DNA of 64,000 nt. Origin: CAZPRY01 sp964589175 (GTDB lineage Bacteria; Fidelibacterota; UBA2242). Positions 63,942 through 64,000 of this stretch are shown in pieces; positions within the stretch are counted from its first letter, which is position 1; the number at the start of each line of letters is the position of its first letter. The position numbers and the translations under genes are program-made. Under the pieces are notes generated by a model, which was given only the letters and a program-made list of their open reading frames with translations, made no database searches and was not told where the DNA came from. The DNA is taken from the NCBI GenBank assembly GCA_964589175.1, contig CAZPRY010000014.1:25836-89835 (forward strand). Direction: 5' to 3'.

Positions 63942-64000
63942 ATGGAAAAAATTCATCCTACAGCAATTATCGACAGTGAAGTCGTCATCGGCTCGAATGT
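63942..64000 (+). CDS. lpxA: UDP-GlcNAc acyltransferase LpxA, partial (N-terminus only)
   Basis: The first 19 codons and part of the next, cut by the right edge. MEKIHPTAIIDSEVVIGSN matches the start of LpxA with its first hexapeptide turns. It lies five bases after lpxC/fabZ, in the order lpxD-lpxC/fabZ-lpxA. LpxA makes the first acyl transfer of lipid A synthesis. Confidence 0.88.
   Translation, partial: MEKIHPTAIIDSEVVIGSN

Overview
The window comes from a Gram-negative bacterium of the FCB (Fibrobacterota-Chlorobiota-Bacteroidota) assemblage, probably outside Bacteroidota proper (Calditrichota, KSB1 or Marinimicrobia-like lineages would fit; the sequence alone does not decide). Evidence for this: an lpxC-fabZ gene fusion, a lipid A and BamA operon, a PorV-type outer-membrane protein, large secreted proteins ending in type IX secretion (T9SS)-like sorting domains, and a TonB-receptor/lipoprotein pair. 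Against a typical Bacteroidota genome: strong GGAGG ribosome-binding sites and several near-consensus TTGACA/TATAAT promoters with 17-base spacers. TTG and GTG starts are common. I see no phage, insertion sequence, integrase or CRISPR array.

Positions 1-13.6 kb, all on the minus strand: an outer-membrane/secretion locus. A first transcription unit (promoter at 13.57-13.60 kb) runs TonB-dependent receptor A, a 1044-residue secreted protein, and a PorV/PorQ-family barrel, and ends at a clear intrinsic terminator at 6.09-6.12 kb. A second unit holds a paralogue of the secreted protein and a second TonB-dependent receptor that runs off the left edge. 13.6-34.2 kb, nearly all minus strand: housekeeping genes, namely clpP-tig, tRNA-Leu, a three-cohesin-like T9SS protein, secA with a possible leader peptide, nusB, rimO, a gene fusing a CDP-alcohol phosphatidyltransferase (PgsA-like) to the SRP receptor FtsY, two ECF-type ATPases, waaA, a trans-polyprenyl diphosphate synthase, tatC, a Crp/Fnr regulator, a gerW/ytfI pair, rpsT (plus strand), guaB and hutH.

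34.3-40.9 kb: a DUF2520 protein, a MEMO1-family protein, then a plus-strand accessory block: a strong promoter, a degenerate 21-bp tandem repeat, a TonB receptor with a DUF4249-like lipoprotein, and a mazEF toxin-antitoxin pair. 40.9-55.3 kb, minus strand: hflX, a BatA/von Willebrand A protein, rpe, a PASTA-only membrane protein, rsmB, fmt, def, yajC, nadB, nadA, tgt, radA and a DMT-family transporter. 55.4-57.5 kb: a small membrane protein behind a strong promoter and an NtrC-family regulator whose phosphoacceptor aspartate is replaced by glutamate. 57.8-64 kb, plus strand: a compact envelope operon uppS-bamA-skp-lpxD-lpxC/fabZ-lpxA, cut by the right edge.

The genes share an envelope theme: protein export (SecA, YajC, FtsY, TatC, BamA, Skp, PorV), lipid A and Kdo transfer (LpxD, LpxC/FabZ, LpxA, WaaA), isoprenoid carriers (UppS, polyprenyl synthase) and phospholipid synthesis (PgsA). 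The most unusual item is the PgsA-FtsY fusion, which would join anionic phospholipid synthesis to the SRP receptor. Next are the 21-bp repeat downstream of a strong promoter, the altered catalytic or phosphorylation residues in ClpP and the NtrC-like regulator, the possible secA leader peptide, and a PASTA-only protein lying where a PASTA kinase lies in other phyla.
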